Notes under the pieces: model-generated | Told to the model about the DNA's origin: nothing | Seen by the model: the letters and a program-made list of their open reading frames with translations, nothing else | Databases searched by the model: none | Translations under genes and position numbers: made by a program | In this document: positions 1-7,642 of the stretch, piece by piece | Numbering within the stretch: position 1 is the first letter of the stretch | Layout: each line of letters begins with the position of its first letter | Assembly: GCA_036004405.1 (NCBI GenBank) | Contig: DASYRM010000038.1 | Coordinates: forward strand, 19,472 to 83,471 | DNA length: 64,000 nucleotides | Reading direction: 5' to 3' | Origin: DASYRM01 sp036004405 | GTDB taxonomy: Bacteria > Acidobacteriota > Vicinamibacteria > Vicinamibacterales > UBA2999

Positions 1-82
1 AACCGCGGCGCGCTGCTCCGCATCGGCCGGAATACCCAAGTGCGTCGAGGGATGCGGCGTGGGTAGAACTATGTAGGCCCTA

Positions 83-106
83 CCCGCCCGACCCGCCCGA
101 CCCGCC
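83..106. repeat. Short tandem repeat, 9-bp unit
   Basis: The unit CCCGCCCGA is repeated about 2.7 times just beyond the stop codon of the LuxR-type gene. It is a simple tandem repeat with no visible function. No gene is visible in positions 1-113. Confidence 0.5.
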
Positions 107-113
107 TCGTGGA

Positions 114-1745
114 TCAGAGGAGCTTGTGTTCGTAGGCGTAGGCGGTGGCCGCGGACCGTGAGGACAAATCCAGCTTGGTGAAGATGTTGCTGATGTGGCG
201 CGCCACGGTCTTCTCGCTGATCGAGAGCTGGGCGGCAATCGCGCGGTTGGTCTTGCCCGCGGCAATCTGCCGCAGCACTTCCACTTCCCGGCCAGTCAGC
301 CCGCCGCTCGGCGCCGCGATTTCCGGGGCCTGGAGCGTCGACAACCGCTCGACGTCCGGGCGGGCGCCGAGATGCTCGAACACTTCGACCGCGGCGTCGA
401 TTTCCATCCGCGCGCCTTCGTCATCGCCCAGGGCCGCGTAGGCCGAGCCCATGAGCGCGCGGACTCGCGCCACTTCGTAGGGCGCCGGCACGTCCTGCCA
501 CAGTTCCCACGCCTCGCGAAGAAGGCCGACGGCGTCGCGCGGCTCGCCGGCCGCCAGTGCGATCGCCCCGGCCGCCTGCGCCACCGCGGCGCGCAGGGCC
601 GGCGCGCCCAGCCGCTCCGCCAGCTCCGCGAGCTCACCCGCCGCGGCGCGTGCGGCGGCCAGATCGGCCGACGCCAGCAGGATGTCCACCGCCGCATGCA
701 GCACCAGCGCGCGCGCCCGCTGGCCTTTCGTCTCGTGCAGCGCGCTGCGGATGGCCGCATCGGCCGCCGCGGCATCGCCTTGCGCGAGCCGCAGCAGCGC
801 CAGCCCCGGCTGCGGGCGGCGGCCGGCGCGGCTCGCCTGGCGATAGCCCTCCTCGGCAGCCTCGAAGTCGCCGCGCACGCGGCAGATTTCCGCATGCTGA
901 TAGAACGCCGCCGCCGATTCGGTGGGGTCGCTCGAGGCCAGGCGCTCGCAGGCGCGGCGCGCTTCTGCGACGGCGTCGTCCCACGCGCCGTGCAGCTGCA
1001 GCAGCTCCGACCGCCGCACCAGACACTGTCCGCGGAACGGCACCATGTCGGGATGCGCGGTGCACCACGACGTCATCGCGTCGGTCCACTCGTGGGCCCG
1101 CCGCAGATCGAACAGATCGTGACAGGCGCTCAGCACGCTGCAGTAGACGATGCCGGTCACGATCGGTCCCACTTCCCCGGCCGTCACCGCCACCATCACC
1201 TCATCGAAGCGGGCCAGGCCGGCGGCTGTCTGCTGCTGCCAGAGCATCGCGCGCCCCTCGGCGTGGCGCGCCAGCGCGATCAGGTCGGCGTGGCGCAGCC
1301 GATCCCCGATCGCCGCGGCTTCGACAAAGGCGGCACGCGCGCCAGGAATGTCGCCCTCGCTGGCCTTCCGGTGCCCACCCAGGCACAAGAGGAACCCGCG
1401 CTCCACGCAGTCCTCGGCGTCGCTCGCGAGCAGGCGCTCGGCCCGCGCCAGCCACCCGGCGGCTTCGGCCTGACGATGCTTCTGGTCGGCGAGCGAGAGC
1501 AGTCGCCAGATGGCCGACGCGGCCGCGCGACGGCTGTCGCCGCGATCGAGAAAACGCTGGAAGGCGCGGGTGCGCGCGGCGGCGCTGGCGTCGTCGAGAC
1601 CGATCAGCGCTGCGGCCGCCGCAAGGCGATCGAGATCCTCGGCGTCGAGGGGCGACGCGCGGTCCGCGTCCGAGAGCGCAGCAAAGGCATCGGCCCAGGC
1701 CTGCCGCTCGTAGGCAGCTCGTCCGCGCTGCAGCGCGTCATCCAT
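114..1745 (-). CDS. TPR-rich LuxR-family transcriptional regulator
   Basis: A 543-residue protein. Residues 1 to about 470 are alanine-rich helical repeats resembling degenerate tetratricopeptide repeats. Residues 483-543 form a LuxR/GerE helix-turn-helix, beginning LTGREVEVLRQIAAGKTN and containing SISEKTVARHISNIF as the recognition helix. Such proteins usually bind DNA through the C-terminus while the repeat region receives a protein or ligand signal. No ATP-binding Walker A motif is visible, so it is not a full LAL/MalT regulator. The ATG start is preceded by GGAG, with a possible promoter (TTAGCC, 17 bp, TAGAAT) further upstream. It is the last gene of a minus-strand group and may be transcribed alone. 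The target is unknown. Confidence 0.85.
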   Translation of the reverse strand: MDDALQRGRAAYERQAWADAFAALSDADRASPLDAEDLDRLAAAAALIGLDDASAAARTRAFQRFLDRGDSRRAAASAIWRLLSLADQKHRQAEAAGWLARAERLLASDAEDCVERGFLLCLGGHRKASEGDIPGARAAFVEAAAIGDRLRHADLIALARHAEGRAMLWQQQTAAGLARFDEVMVAVTAGEVGPIVTGIVYCSVLSACHDLFDLRRAHEWTDAMTSWCTAHPDMVPFRGQCLVRRSELLQLHGAWDDAVAEARRACERLASSDPTESAAAFYQHAEICRVRGDFEAAEEGYRQASRAGRRPQPGLALLRLAQGDAAAADAAIRSALHETKGQRARALVLHAAVDILLASADLAAARAAAGELAELAERLGAPALRAAVAQAAGAIALAAGEPRDAVGLLREAWELWQDVPAPYEVARVRALMGSAYAALGDDEGARMEIDAAVEVFEHLGARPDVERLSTLQAPEIAAPSGGLTGREVEVLRQIAAGKTNRAIAAQLSISEKTVARHISNIFTKLDLSSRSAATAYAYEHKLL

Positions 1746-1757
1746 GGAGCTCCGGAC

Positions 1758-1786
1758 ATTCTAGCGTCCGGGGATCCAAGGGCTAA
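1758..1786 (-). promoter_or_regulatory. Putative sigma-70 promoter of the LuxR-type gene
   Basis: Read on the minus strand, TTAGCC (1786-1781) and TAGAAT (1763-1758) are separated by 17 bp. The -10 is a good match and the -35 is weak. It lies 12 bp before the ATG and overlaps the GC-rich repeat GGCCAAGGCCCAAGGCC at the end of the neighbouring gene. Confidence 0.35.
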
Positions 1787-1803
1787 GGGCCAAGGCCCAA
1801 GGC

Positions 1804-2730
1804 CTAGTTTGGCCCGCGACCGTGTTCGAACCCGAAGCGTTGCACCGTGCCTTGCCACACCGGCTGCCAGCGTCCCTCCACCCACCAGCCCACCTCGCCG
1901 CTCGACGGCACGCGCATGCCGTCGACCGTGACGTAACCCGCGAACCGGCCCTCCCACGGCGTGGCCACGTAGGTCGTGCCGTAGCTGCGCGGCCGCTCGG
2001 CAGCGTACACCGAGGCCACTTCGCCCGCGTCGTTGAAGCGGAACTCGATCGTCGCCGTCTCCCCACCGTGCGTCAGCGTGGCCGCGGTGCGGTTGCGATC
2101 CATTGGCGTCCACGTCAGGTCCTCGCTCGGCAGGAGCAGCGTCGGACTCCACGGTGCTTCGGCCAGCAGCCGGTAGAGGTCGCCGGAGTTGAGATCGTGG
2201 CTGCCGTGATCGGCCGACATCGTCACCGCGGAAAGGAGCGCCACCCGGCCGTCGCCCACGCCGCCGACGTAGATGTCGCGGATGCTTGCATGGACGAGCG
2301 GCATCAGCTGCAACCGGGCATCCCACACAAAACCGCGCGCCTCGGGCGCAATCGTTTCCTCGGCTGTAAAGGCGAGCCACTGCCCGCTCTCCACACCAGT
2401 GCGCAGGCGCCCGGCCTGCTCCAGCCGCACGCTCGCCAGCCGCGGCTGGCCGTCCTGGAGCGCCAGGCGGAGGTAGCGCTGGACGGGTGCCGGCAACCCG
2501 TCGAGCGCAGCAAGCGACACCGCCGGCAGCGAGCCTGGCACGGCCGCGGTGAGCGCGGCCGTCGCGGCGCCGGTCTCGCGCGTCCAACGGCGCGCCTGCA
2601 GCGGTACGAGGATCGCGCCGGCAGTCAGCGCGATGGCCAGCCCGATGACGATTGCCCGGACCTTGCGACCAATCAGGGGACGTGTGGGCGCCAGGGGCGC
2701 CGCGATCGATTCGGTTGCGCTGATGGCCAT
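1804..2730 (-). CDS. DUF6544-like membrane-anchored protein
   Basis: About 308 residues. The start is set at the second ATG (2730) because GAGGAG lies six bases before it but abuts the first ATG at 2736. An N-terminal hydrophobic helix (about residues 25-45) is followed by a soluble domain with LPAPVQRYLRLALQDGQP, the signature of the DUF6544/DUF6920 family, and a C-terminal GGETATIEFRFNDAGEV...GVVGWWVEG-type region. The function of the family is not known. The gene lies 21 bp downstream of the di-heme cytochrome gene on the same strand, so the two are probably co-transcribed. Confidence 0.7.
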   Translation of the reverse strand: MAISATESIAAPLAPTRPLIGRKVRAIVIGLAIALTAGAILVPLQARRWTRETGAATAALTAAVPGSLPAVSLAALDGLPAPVQRYLRLALQDGQPRLASVRLEQAGRLRTGVESGQWLAFTAEETIAPEARGFVWDARLQLMPLVHASIRDIYVGGVGDGRVALLSAVTMSADHGSHDLNSGDLYRLLAEAPWSPTLLLPSEDLTWTPMDRNRTAATLTHGGETATIEFRFNDAGEVASVYAAERPRSYGTTYVATPWEGRFAGYVTVDGMRVPSSGEVGWWVEGRWQPVWQGTVQRFGFEHGRGPN

Positions 2731-2751
2731 GACCATCTCCTCGAAAGCCGG

Positions 2752-3507
2752 CTAGGCCGGCCGCTGCTGAAGTCCCTGCAGGAACCGGACGATCGCGTCG
2801 ATCCGCGCCGCCGCGTCGCCGCCGGTGCCCGAGCGCTTGAACACCGCCCCCCACACCGGCATGTCGCGATCGCCGTGAGCGGCGACGCCGGTGCCGTCGA
2901 CCACCTGCCGCACGCGCTCGGCGGGAAACACGCCGCCGTTCCGCATCGCGAACGTGGTCAGGTCGGGCGGCATGCGCCGCAGCTGGCCCGCCATCGCGCC
3001 GTCACCGCGGCCGGCGGCCCCGTGGCAGGTGGCGCAGTAGGTGCGGAAGAGCGTGCCGCCGTCGGCGGCCGCCGATGCCGGGGACGGAGCCGGCCCCTGC
3101 TGAATCGACTCGACGAACGCGACGAGGTTCTGCAGGCGCACCGTGACGCGGGCGTCGGACGCGTCGAGCGCCCGCAGCGTCGGCCCCCACACCGGCATCT
3201 CGGTGCTGCCGTGCGCGGATGCGCGCGCCGAGCCCTCGATGAAGTCGAGCACGCGCTGGCGCGGGAACACGCCGCGATTGCGGCTGGCCAGCACCGTCAG
3301 ATCCGCCGGCTTCGTCTTCAGGGCGAACGCCGTCGGCCCGTCGCCGTGGCCCAGGCGGCCGTGGCAGCTCGCGCAATAGAGATCGAACGACACCGATCCG
3401 ACGAGCGACTCCGGCACGAGCGGCGGCAGCGCCTGCCGTGGCCCCTGCGCGCCGACCCCCGCCACGATTGCCAGCGCCATCCCCACCGAGCTCCACATCC
3501 GCACCAT
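2752..3507 (-). CDS. Di-heme c-type cytochrome (periplasmic)
   Basis: About 251 residues from the ATG at 3507, which has GGAGGG seven bases upstream; the open frame continues further but that part lacks a start with a ribosome site. An N-terminal signal sequence (MVRMWSSVGMALAIVAGVGA) precedes two tandem cytochrome c domains with heme motifs CASCH and CATCH. Each is followed by PADLT or PPDLT and, near the domain end, a DMPVWG or EMPVWG stretch supplying the methionine ligand. This is a class I double cytochrome c expected to transfer electrons in the periplasm. Its redox partner is not evident; a DUF6544-like protein is downstream and a DHODH-like oxidoreductase is divergent. Confidence 0.85.
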   Translation of the reverse strand: MVRMWSSVGMALAIVAGVGAQGPRQALPPLVPESLVGSVSFDLYCASCHGRLGHGDGPTAFALKTKPADLTVLASRNRGVFPRQRVLDFIEGSARASAHGSTEMPVWGPTLRALDASDARVTVRLQNLVAFVESIQQGPAPSPASAAADGGTLFRTYCATCHGAAGRGDGAMAGQLRRMPPDLTTFAMRNGGVFPAERVRQVVDGTGVAAHGDRDMPVWGAVFKRSGTGGDAAARIDAIVRFLQGLQQRPA

Positions 3508-3519
3508 CGGCGACCCTCC

Positions 3520-3550
3520 GAACGGAGCGGCTACAACATTCGTTCCGTTC
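3520..3550. promoter_or_regulatory. Inverted repeat in a divergent promoter region
   Basis: Seven-base arms GAACGGA (3520-3526) and TCCGTTC (3544-3550) are separated by 17 bp immediately upstream of the cytochrome ribosome site. It could be an operator shared by the divergent genes, or a leader hairpin for the cytochrome mRNA. This is structure only; no regulator was identified. Confidence 0.3.
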
Positions 3551-3610
3551 GCGCGGTGGGAGCGAATGCCGGCCACACACGCCCTCTCGGCGGGCGGCAC
3601 TCGATGACAT

Positions 3611-3655
3611 GCGGAGGCTTTCACACCTCCGCGGGAATTTCCCCGCCCTTGCGGG
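3611..3655 (+). promoter_or_regulatory. Two consecutive hairpins in the leader of the DHODH-like gene
   Basis: GCGGAGG (3611-3617) pairs with CCTCCGC (3626-3632) across an 8-base loop. It is followed by CCCGC (3642-3646) pairing with GCGGG (3651-3655). Both lie 75-120 bases upstream of the DHODH-like start. The second lacks a U-run, so a simple terminator is unlikely. A structured 5' leader is possible. Confidence 0.3.
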
Positions 3656-3729
3656 CGGCGCCGCGGCAAATGCGCCCAATCGGCAACGCGCGCACCACGC
3701 CGAGGGCTGGCACGAGGAGTGCTCCAGCA

Positions 3730-4728
3730 ATGGTCATGGACACCACCACCTCATATCTGGGCCTGAGGCTGGCGCACCCGTTCATCGCCGGCGCCTCGCC
3801 CATGGGGTACAACCTCGATACGATCAAGCGGCTCGAAGACGCCGGGTGCGCCGCCGTCGTCCTGCACTCGCTGTTCGAGGAGCAGATTTCGCTGGCCACC
3901 GAGGGGCGCGTGGCGCACGTCGACGCGCTCGACCCGCGCTTCGCCAACATCGTTGCCGACTACCCGCCCCCCAAGGACTACAAGTTCGGGCCCGACGGCT
4001 ACGCCCAGCACCTCGCACGAGTGAAGGCTGCGGTGGGCATCCCGGTGATCGCCTCGCTCAACGGCCACACCGGCGAGTCGTGGCTGAAGTTCGCGCAGAT
4101 CATCGAGCAGGCCGGCGCGGACGCGCTCGAGTTCAACTACTACGACATCGCCACCGATCTCACGGTGCCCGCGGCCGCCGTCGAAGACGCACTCGTCACC
4201 GCCGTTGGCAACCTGACGCGCACGATCCGGATTCCGGTGGCGGTGAAGCTCACGCCCTTCTACACCTCGTTCGGGAACCTGGCCGCCGCGCTCGACGCCG
4301 CCGGCGCCAGCGGTCTCGTGCTCTTCAACCGCTTCTACCAGTCCGACGTGCGGACGCGCACGATGACGCTCGAGCCGCAGGCCGAGCTCTCGACGAGCGC
4401 GGAGCTTCCGCTGCGGCTGCACTGGCTGGCGCTCCTCCACGGGCGCGTGCGCCCGTCGCTGGCGGTCAGCGGCGGCGTGGCCACGCCCGACGACGGCATC
4501 AAAGCGCTGCTCGCCGGTGCCGACGCCGTGCAGATCGTCTCCGCCATCCTCCGCCACGGCCCCGGGCACATCGCCGCGATGCGGCAGGGGCTCGAACGCT
4601 GGCTCGAATGGCAGCACATCGAGACCGTCTCGCAGATGGTCGGCCGCGCCGGCCTGCAGGCGAGCCCCGATCCCGCGGCCTTCGAACGCGCGCACTACAT
4701 CCGCACGCTTCAGAGCTGGACCCGATGA
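3730..4728 (+). CDS. Dihydroorotate dehydrogenase-like flavoprotein
   Basis: 332 residues from the ATG at 3730 (GAGGAG ten bases upstream); the second ATG at 3736 is also possible. It is a TIM-barrel protein of the dihydroorotate/dihydropyrimidine dehydrogenase superfamily: the N-terminal YLGLRLAHPFIAGASPMGYN corresponds to the usual substrate/FMN start of the barrel, and SGGVATPDDGIKALLAGADAVQIVSA is the C-terminal phosphate-binding strand for FMN. It resembles proteins annotated 'dihydroorotate dehydrogenase-like' rather than PyrD itself, and no pyrimidine genes are adjacent. Its stop overlaps the start of the next gene (ATGA), so it is translationally coupled to two DUF6644-like membrane proteins. 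The substrate is unknown. Confidence 0.8.
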   Translation: MVMDTTTSYLGLRLAHPFIAGASPMGYNLDTIKRLEDAGCAAVVLHSLFEEQISLATEGRVAHVDALDPRFANIVADYPPPKDYKFGPDGYAQHLARVKAAVGIPVIASLNGHTGESWLKFAQIIEQAGADALEFNYYDIATDLTVPAAAVEDALVTAVGNLTRTIRIPVAVKLTPFYTSFGNLAAALDAAGASGLVLFNRFYQSDVRTRTMTLEPQAELSTSAELPLRLHWLALLHGRVRPSLAVSGGVATPDDGIKALLAGADAVQIVSAILRHGPGHIAAMRQGLERWLEWQHIETVSQMVGRAGLQASPDPAAFERAHYIRTLQSWTR

Positions 4729-5207
4729 CCGACTTCTTTGCTGCGCTCGAAAACCTTCCGTTCTCGATCTGGCTCCGCGAGTCCAACTCGATCTGGGCCT
4801 ACCCGACGATGCTGACGCTGCACACGATCGGCTTGGCGCTGCTCGTCGGCGCCAGCGCCGCGCTCGACCTCAAGGTGCTCGGCTGGGGACAGGCGATCGC
4901 GCTCACCGACCTGCGACCGATGTTCCGCTGGATGTGGATCGGCTTCTGGGTCAACGCGCTCAGCGGCGTCGTGCTGCTGGCGGCCGATGCCACCACCAAG
5001 GCCGCGGCGCCGATGTTCCTGATCAAGCTCGGGCTGATCGCCGTCGGCGTGGTGATCATGGCGGCGCAGCGCCGCGCCGTGTTTGCACCCGCCGCCGCCA
5101 TCACGCGATCGGCCCGGGTGCTGGCCGCCGCGTCGCTGACCGTGTGGTTCGTCGCCATTGCCGCGGGACGGTTGATGGCCTACCCGGGCCTCTTTTTTGG
5201 ACTCTAG
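4725..5207 (+). CDS. DUF6644-like small integral membrane protein
   Basis: 160 residues with four predicted transmembrane helices (about 25-50, 65-85, 95-115 and 130-155). The start MTDFFAALENLPFSIWLRESNSIWAYPTMLTLHTIGLALLVG matches the family pattern with Trp-Leu-Arg-Glu-Ser and a helix-buried His, which may ligate heme or metal. The start codon overlaps the stop of the DHODH-like gene (ATGA), showing translational coupling. A homologous second copy follows 21 bp later. The two may form a heterodimeric membrane partner for the upstream flavoenzyme; that is an inference from gene order. Confidence 0.7.
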   Translation: MTDFFAALENLPFSIWLRESNSIWAYPTMLTLHTIGLALLVGASAALDLKVLGWGQAIALTDLRPMFRWMWIGFWVNALSGVVLLAADATTKAAAPMFLIKLGLIAVGVVIMAAQRRAVFAPAAAITRSARVLAAASLTVWFVAIAAGRLMAYPGLFFGL

Positions 5208-5228
5208 GGCAGAGAGGGCGGAAGCGCT

Positions 5229-5720
5229 ATGAGCCACTGGATCGTCACCACGCTGAAAGCCACGTCGGTGTCCCACTTCATGACCGGCTCGATGTGGGCG
5301 TGGCCGCTGTGCGAGACGCTGCACTTCGTCGGGCTGGCACTGCTCATCGGCGTGGTGGGGATGCTCGATCTGCGGCTGCTCGGCCGTCTGCGGCACCTGT
5401 CGTACGCCGCCGTGCACAGCCTGATTCCGTGGGGCATCCTCGGGTTCGTCATCAACCTCGTGACGGGGGTGTTGTTCTTCGTCGGGGCGCCGGACCAGTA
5501 TCTCGACAACGTCGCCTGGTGGTACAAGCTCGCGTTCCTGGCCATCGCGGGCCTCAACGTCCTCTACTTCGAGACCACGCAGGCCCGGCGCGCCCTGGCA
5601 ATCGGCCCCGGCGACGACACGCCGCGTGCGTTCAAGGTCATCGGCGCAATATCGGTGCTGTCATGGTTCATGGTGCTCTACTGGGGGCGCATGCTCCCGT
5701 TCATCGGGACCGCGTTCTGA
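5229..5720 (+). CDS. DUF6644-like small integral membrane protein, second copy
   Basis: 163 residues, four predicted transmembrane helices, and the same plan as the preceding gene: an N-terminal MWAWPLCETLHFVGLALLIGVVGMLDLRLLG matches WAYPTMLTLHTIGLALLVGASAALDLKVLG. The buried histidine (LHF/LHT) is conserved between the two copies. The spacing of 21 bp and shared strand suggest one operon of DHODH-like enzyme plus two membrane subunits. The function is unknown; a quinone- or heme-linked electron path from the flavoenzyme is a reasonable hypothesis. Confidence 0.7.
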   Translation: MSHWIVTTLKATSVSHFMTGSMWAWPLCETLHFVGLALLIGVVGMLDLRLLGRLRHLSYAAVHSLIPWGILGFVINLVTGVLFFVGAPDQYLDNVAWWYKLAFLAIAGLNVLYFETTQARRALAIGPGDDTPRAFKVIGAISVLSWFMVLYWGRMLPFIGTAF

Positions 5721-5793
5721 TCGATCACCCGTCCTGAAGCGGCGCGGCTGAGCCGGCCTTGTCCATCTCGACCGGCAAGCCGTACAAACGCCT

Positions 5794-5812
5794 GGCTGTA
5801 CGAGCTACAGCC
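5794..5812 (+). terminator. Hairpin downstream of the DUF6644-like operon
   Basis: GGCTGTA (5794-5800) pairs with TACAGCC (5806-5812) across a 5-base loop, about 75 bases after the last stop. No U-run follows, so it may be a weak or Rho-assisted terminator. The remainder of the 5721-5899 gap shows nothing else clear. Confidence 0.35.
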
Positions 5813-5899
5813 CCAACCGTAGCCAACACGCCAACTCGCTCATCCGTGGCGTCTTCTGGCTGATGTCGGGGTGGCCCTGGCCTTGCAGCGGCGACAGCG

Positions 5900-6733
5900 A
5901 TGGCCTCACGGCTTTTTTCAGCTCCCCTCGCACGAGTCGTCCTCACGCTCGGGCTGATGATGGCCGGCGCGAGCGCCGCCACCCTGTTTGCGCAGCAGCC
6001 GCGGCCGGCCGAGCGTCGCGCCGAAGCGCCGGCGCCCGCTGCGACTCAGTCGCCCCTCCCCGTCCCCTTTTCGACGTCAGACAGCAGCGAGCTGAAGCTC
6101 ACGACCATTCAGGAAGTGCGGCGCTCGCTGGTCCGCTTGCCGCTTGCCGCCGGGCTCGGCGCCCTGCTGGCGCTGCGCCCGCGGCGCCGCGGCACGCCGC
6201 CGCGCTCGGTGGCGGTGGTGCAGACCCAGATCGTGCTCGCCGGCGTGGGCGCCGTGATCATGCTCATCGTCGGCACCAGCCTGGCGCGCGCGTTCGGCAT
6301 CGTTGGCGCAGCCAACCTCATTCGCTACCGGTCGAAGATCGACGATCCCAAGGACGCCGTCGTCATGCTGTGCGCGCTCGCCGTCGGCCTCGCCTCGGGC
6401 GTCGGACTGTATCTGATTGCGGGCATCGCCACCGGCTTCCTGCTCGCGCTCCTCTGGGTCATCGAGTCGTTCGAACCCCGGGCGCTCAAACTGTTCGATC
6501 TGACGATCACCGCCGAGAACGAAGCCGAGTCGCTGCGCCCGCGCATCGAGCAGGTGCTGCGGCGATTCCGGCTGCCATTCGAAGGCCGTGCGCTCACCAC
6601 CAACGAGCTCAGCTACGAAGTGCAAATGCCGTTCGACGCCTCGACCGATGCCGTGTCGCACGGCATCGTGGCCCTGTCACCCAGTACCGACATGGGCGTC
6701 GTGTGGACCGACAAGAAGTCGAAAACCAAATAG
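5900..6733 (+). CDS. DUF4956-family membrane protein
   Basis: 277 residues. A signal-like N-terminus is followed by a proline-rich linker (about 40-65), then transmembrane helices near 85, 110-130 and 150-180. The conserved stretch RAFGIVGAANLIRYRSKIDDPKDAVVMLCALAVGLASGVG is the DUF4956 core, and a C-terminal cytoplasmic ferredoxin-like domain follows (about 195-270). DUF4956 proteins are known to occur next to VTC-type polyphosphate polymerases. Here the operon instead contains a PPK2 kinase two genes downstream, which supports a role linked to polyphosphate. The next gene's ribosome site (AGGA) overlaps this gene's stop codon. Confidence 0.8.
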   Translation: MASRLFSAPLARVVLTLGLMMAGASAATLFAQQPRPAERRAEAPAPAATQSPLPVPFSTSDSSELKLTTIQEVRRSLVRLPLAAGLGALLALRPRRRGTPPRSVAVVQTQIVLAGVGAVIMLIVGTSLARAFGIVGAANLIRYRSKIDDPKDAVVMLCALAVGLASGVGLYLIAGIATGFLLALLWVIESFEPRALKLFDLTITAENEAESLRPRIEQVLRRFRLPFEGRALTTNELSYEVQMPFDASTDAVSHGIVALSPSTDMGVVWTDKKSKTK

Positions 6734-6739
6734 GACACC

Positions 6740-7639
6740 GTGAAACTGATCACCCAACCCGATGACGGCATCGCGCCGCTGCTGATGGCGATAAAACGCG
6801 CGAAGAAGAGCATCGACATCGTGATCTTCAGGTTCGACCGTGTCGAGCTGGAAAAGGCGCTCGCGGCGGCCGTGGGGCGCGGGGTCGCCGTGCGTGCGCT
6901 GGTCGCGCACACCAACCGCGGCGGGGAGAAGCGGCTGCGCAAGCTGGAGATGTCGTTTCTCGCGTCGGGCGTGACCGTGTGCCGGACGGCCGACGACCTG
7001 ACCCGGCATCACGGCAAGATGATGATCGTGGACGGCGAAGTGTACGTGTTCGGGTTCAACTACACCGAGCTCGACATGAACCGCAGCCGCAGCTTCGGCC
7101 TCTCGAGCAAGGATCCGGGGCTCGTCAAGGCCGCGAGCACCCTGTTCCAGGCCGACTCCACCCGGCAGCCGTACGAAGCGACGCACGAGCGCCTGGTGGT
7201 GAGCCCGGAGACCTCGCGCAAGCTCCTCACCGATTTCATCAAGCGCGCCAGGAAAGAGCTGCTGATTTACGACGAGAAGGTGTCGGACAAGGCCATGGTC
7301 AAGCTGCTGCGCGAGCGTGTCGCGGCCGGCGTGCACGTGCGGGTCATCGGCAAGGTGGTCCCGGCGGTCACGGGCATCACCACTGTGAAGCCGAGCCGCC
7401 TTCGCCTGCACGTGCGCGCCATGGTGCGCGACCGTACGGCCGCCTTCGTCGGAAGCCAGAGCCTGCGGCGCCCGCAGATCGACGGGCGGCGCGAAATCGG
7501 CATCATCGCGCCGCACTCGAAGGTGGCGGCGGCCATCGGCAAGGTGTTCGACCAGGACTGGATCGACGCGCTGCCAAAGGCCGAAGCGCGCGAGAAGGCA
7601 GCGGCCGAGGAAGCGGCGGAACCTGCGTTGGCGCGTTAG
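6740..7639 (+). CDS. Phospholipase D-like (HKD) protein
   Basis: 299 residues from a GTG at 6740, six bases after the previous stop, with AGGA formed by the TAGGA junction. Two PLD half-domains are visible. The first has a canonical H91-x-K93-x4-D98 motif (HGKMMIVD). The second reads H224-x-R226-x4-D231 (HVRAMVRD), with lysine replaced by arginine. No signal peptide is visible, so it is probably cytoplasmic. Known relatives include cardiolipin synthases and nucleases. The C-terminus is a lysine/glutamate/alanine-rich tail. It is in a tight operon between DUF4956 and PPK2 (3 bp to the next start). The catalytic status of the second site is uncertain. Confidence 0.8.
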   Translation: MKLITQPDDGIAPLLMAIKRAKKSIDIVIFRFDRVELEKALAAAVGRGVAVRALVAHTNRGGEKRLRKLEMSFLASGVTVCRTADDLTRHHGKMMIVDGEVYVFGFNYTELDMNRSRSFGLSSKDPGLVKAASTLFQADSTRQPYEATHERLVVSPETSRKLLTDFIKRARKELLIYDEKVSDKAMVKLLRERVAAGVHVRVIGKVVPAVTGITTVKPSRLRLHVRAMVRDRTAAFVGSQSLRRPQIDGRREIGIIAPHSKVAAAIGKVFDQDWIDALPKAEAREKAAAEEAAEPALAR

Positions 7640-7642
7640 GCC

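Noticed and set aside
195..1931. Long plus-strand frame of 578 codons
   Set aside because: Antisense to the LuxR-type gene, rich in Arg/His/Gly as expected from GC-skewed shadow frames.
1822..4728. A 968-codon plus-strand frame
   Set aside because: It runs antisense to the DUF6544-like and cytochrome genes; the real gene begins at 3730.
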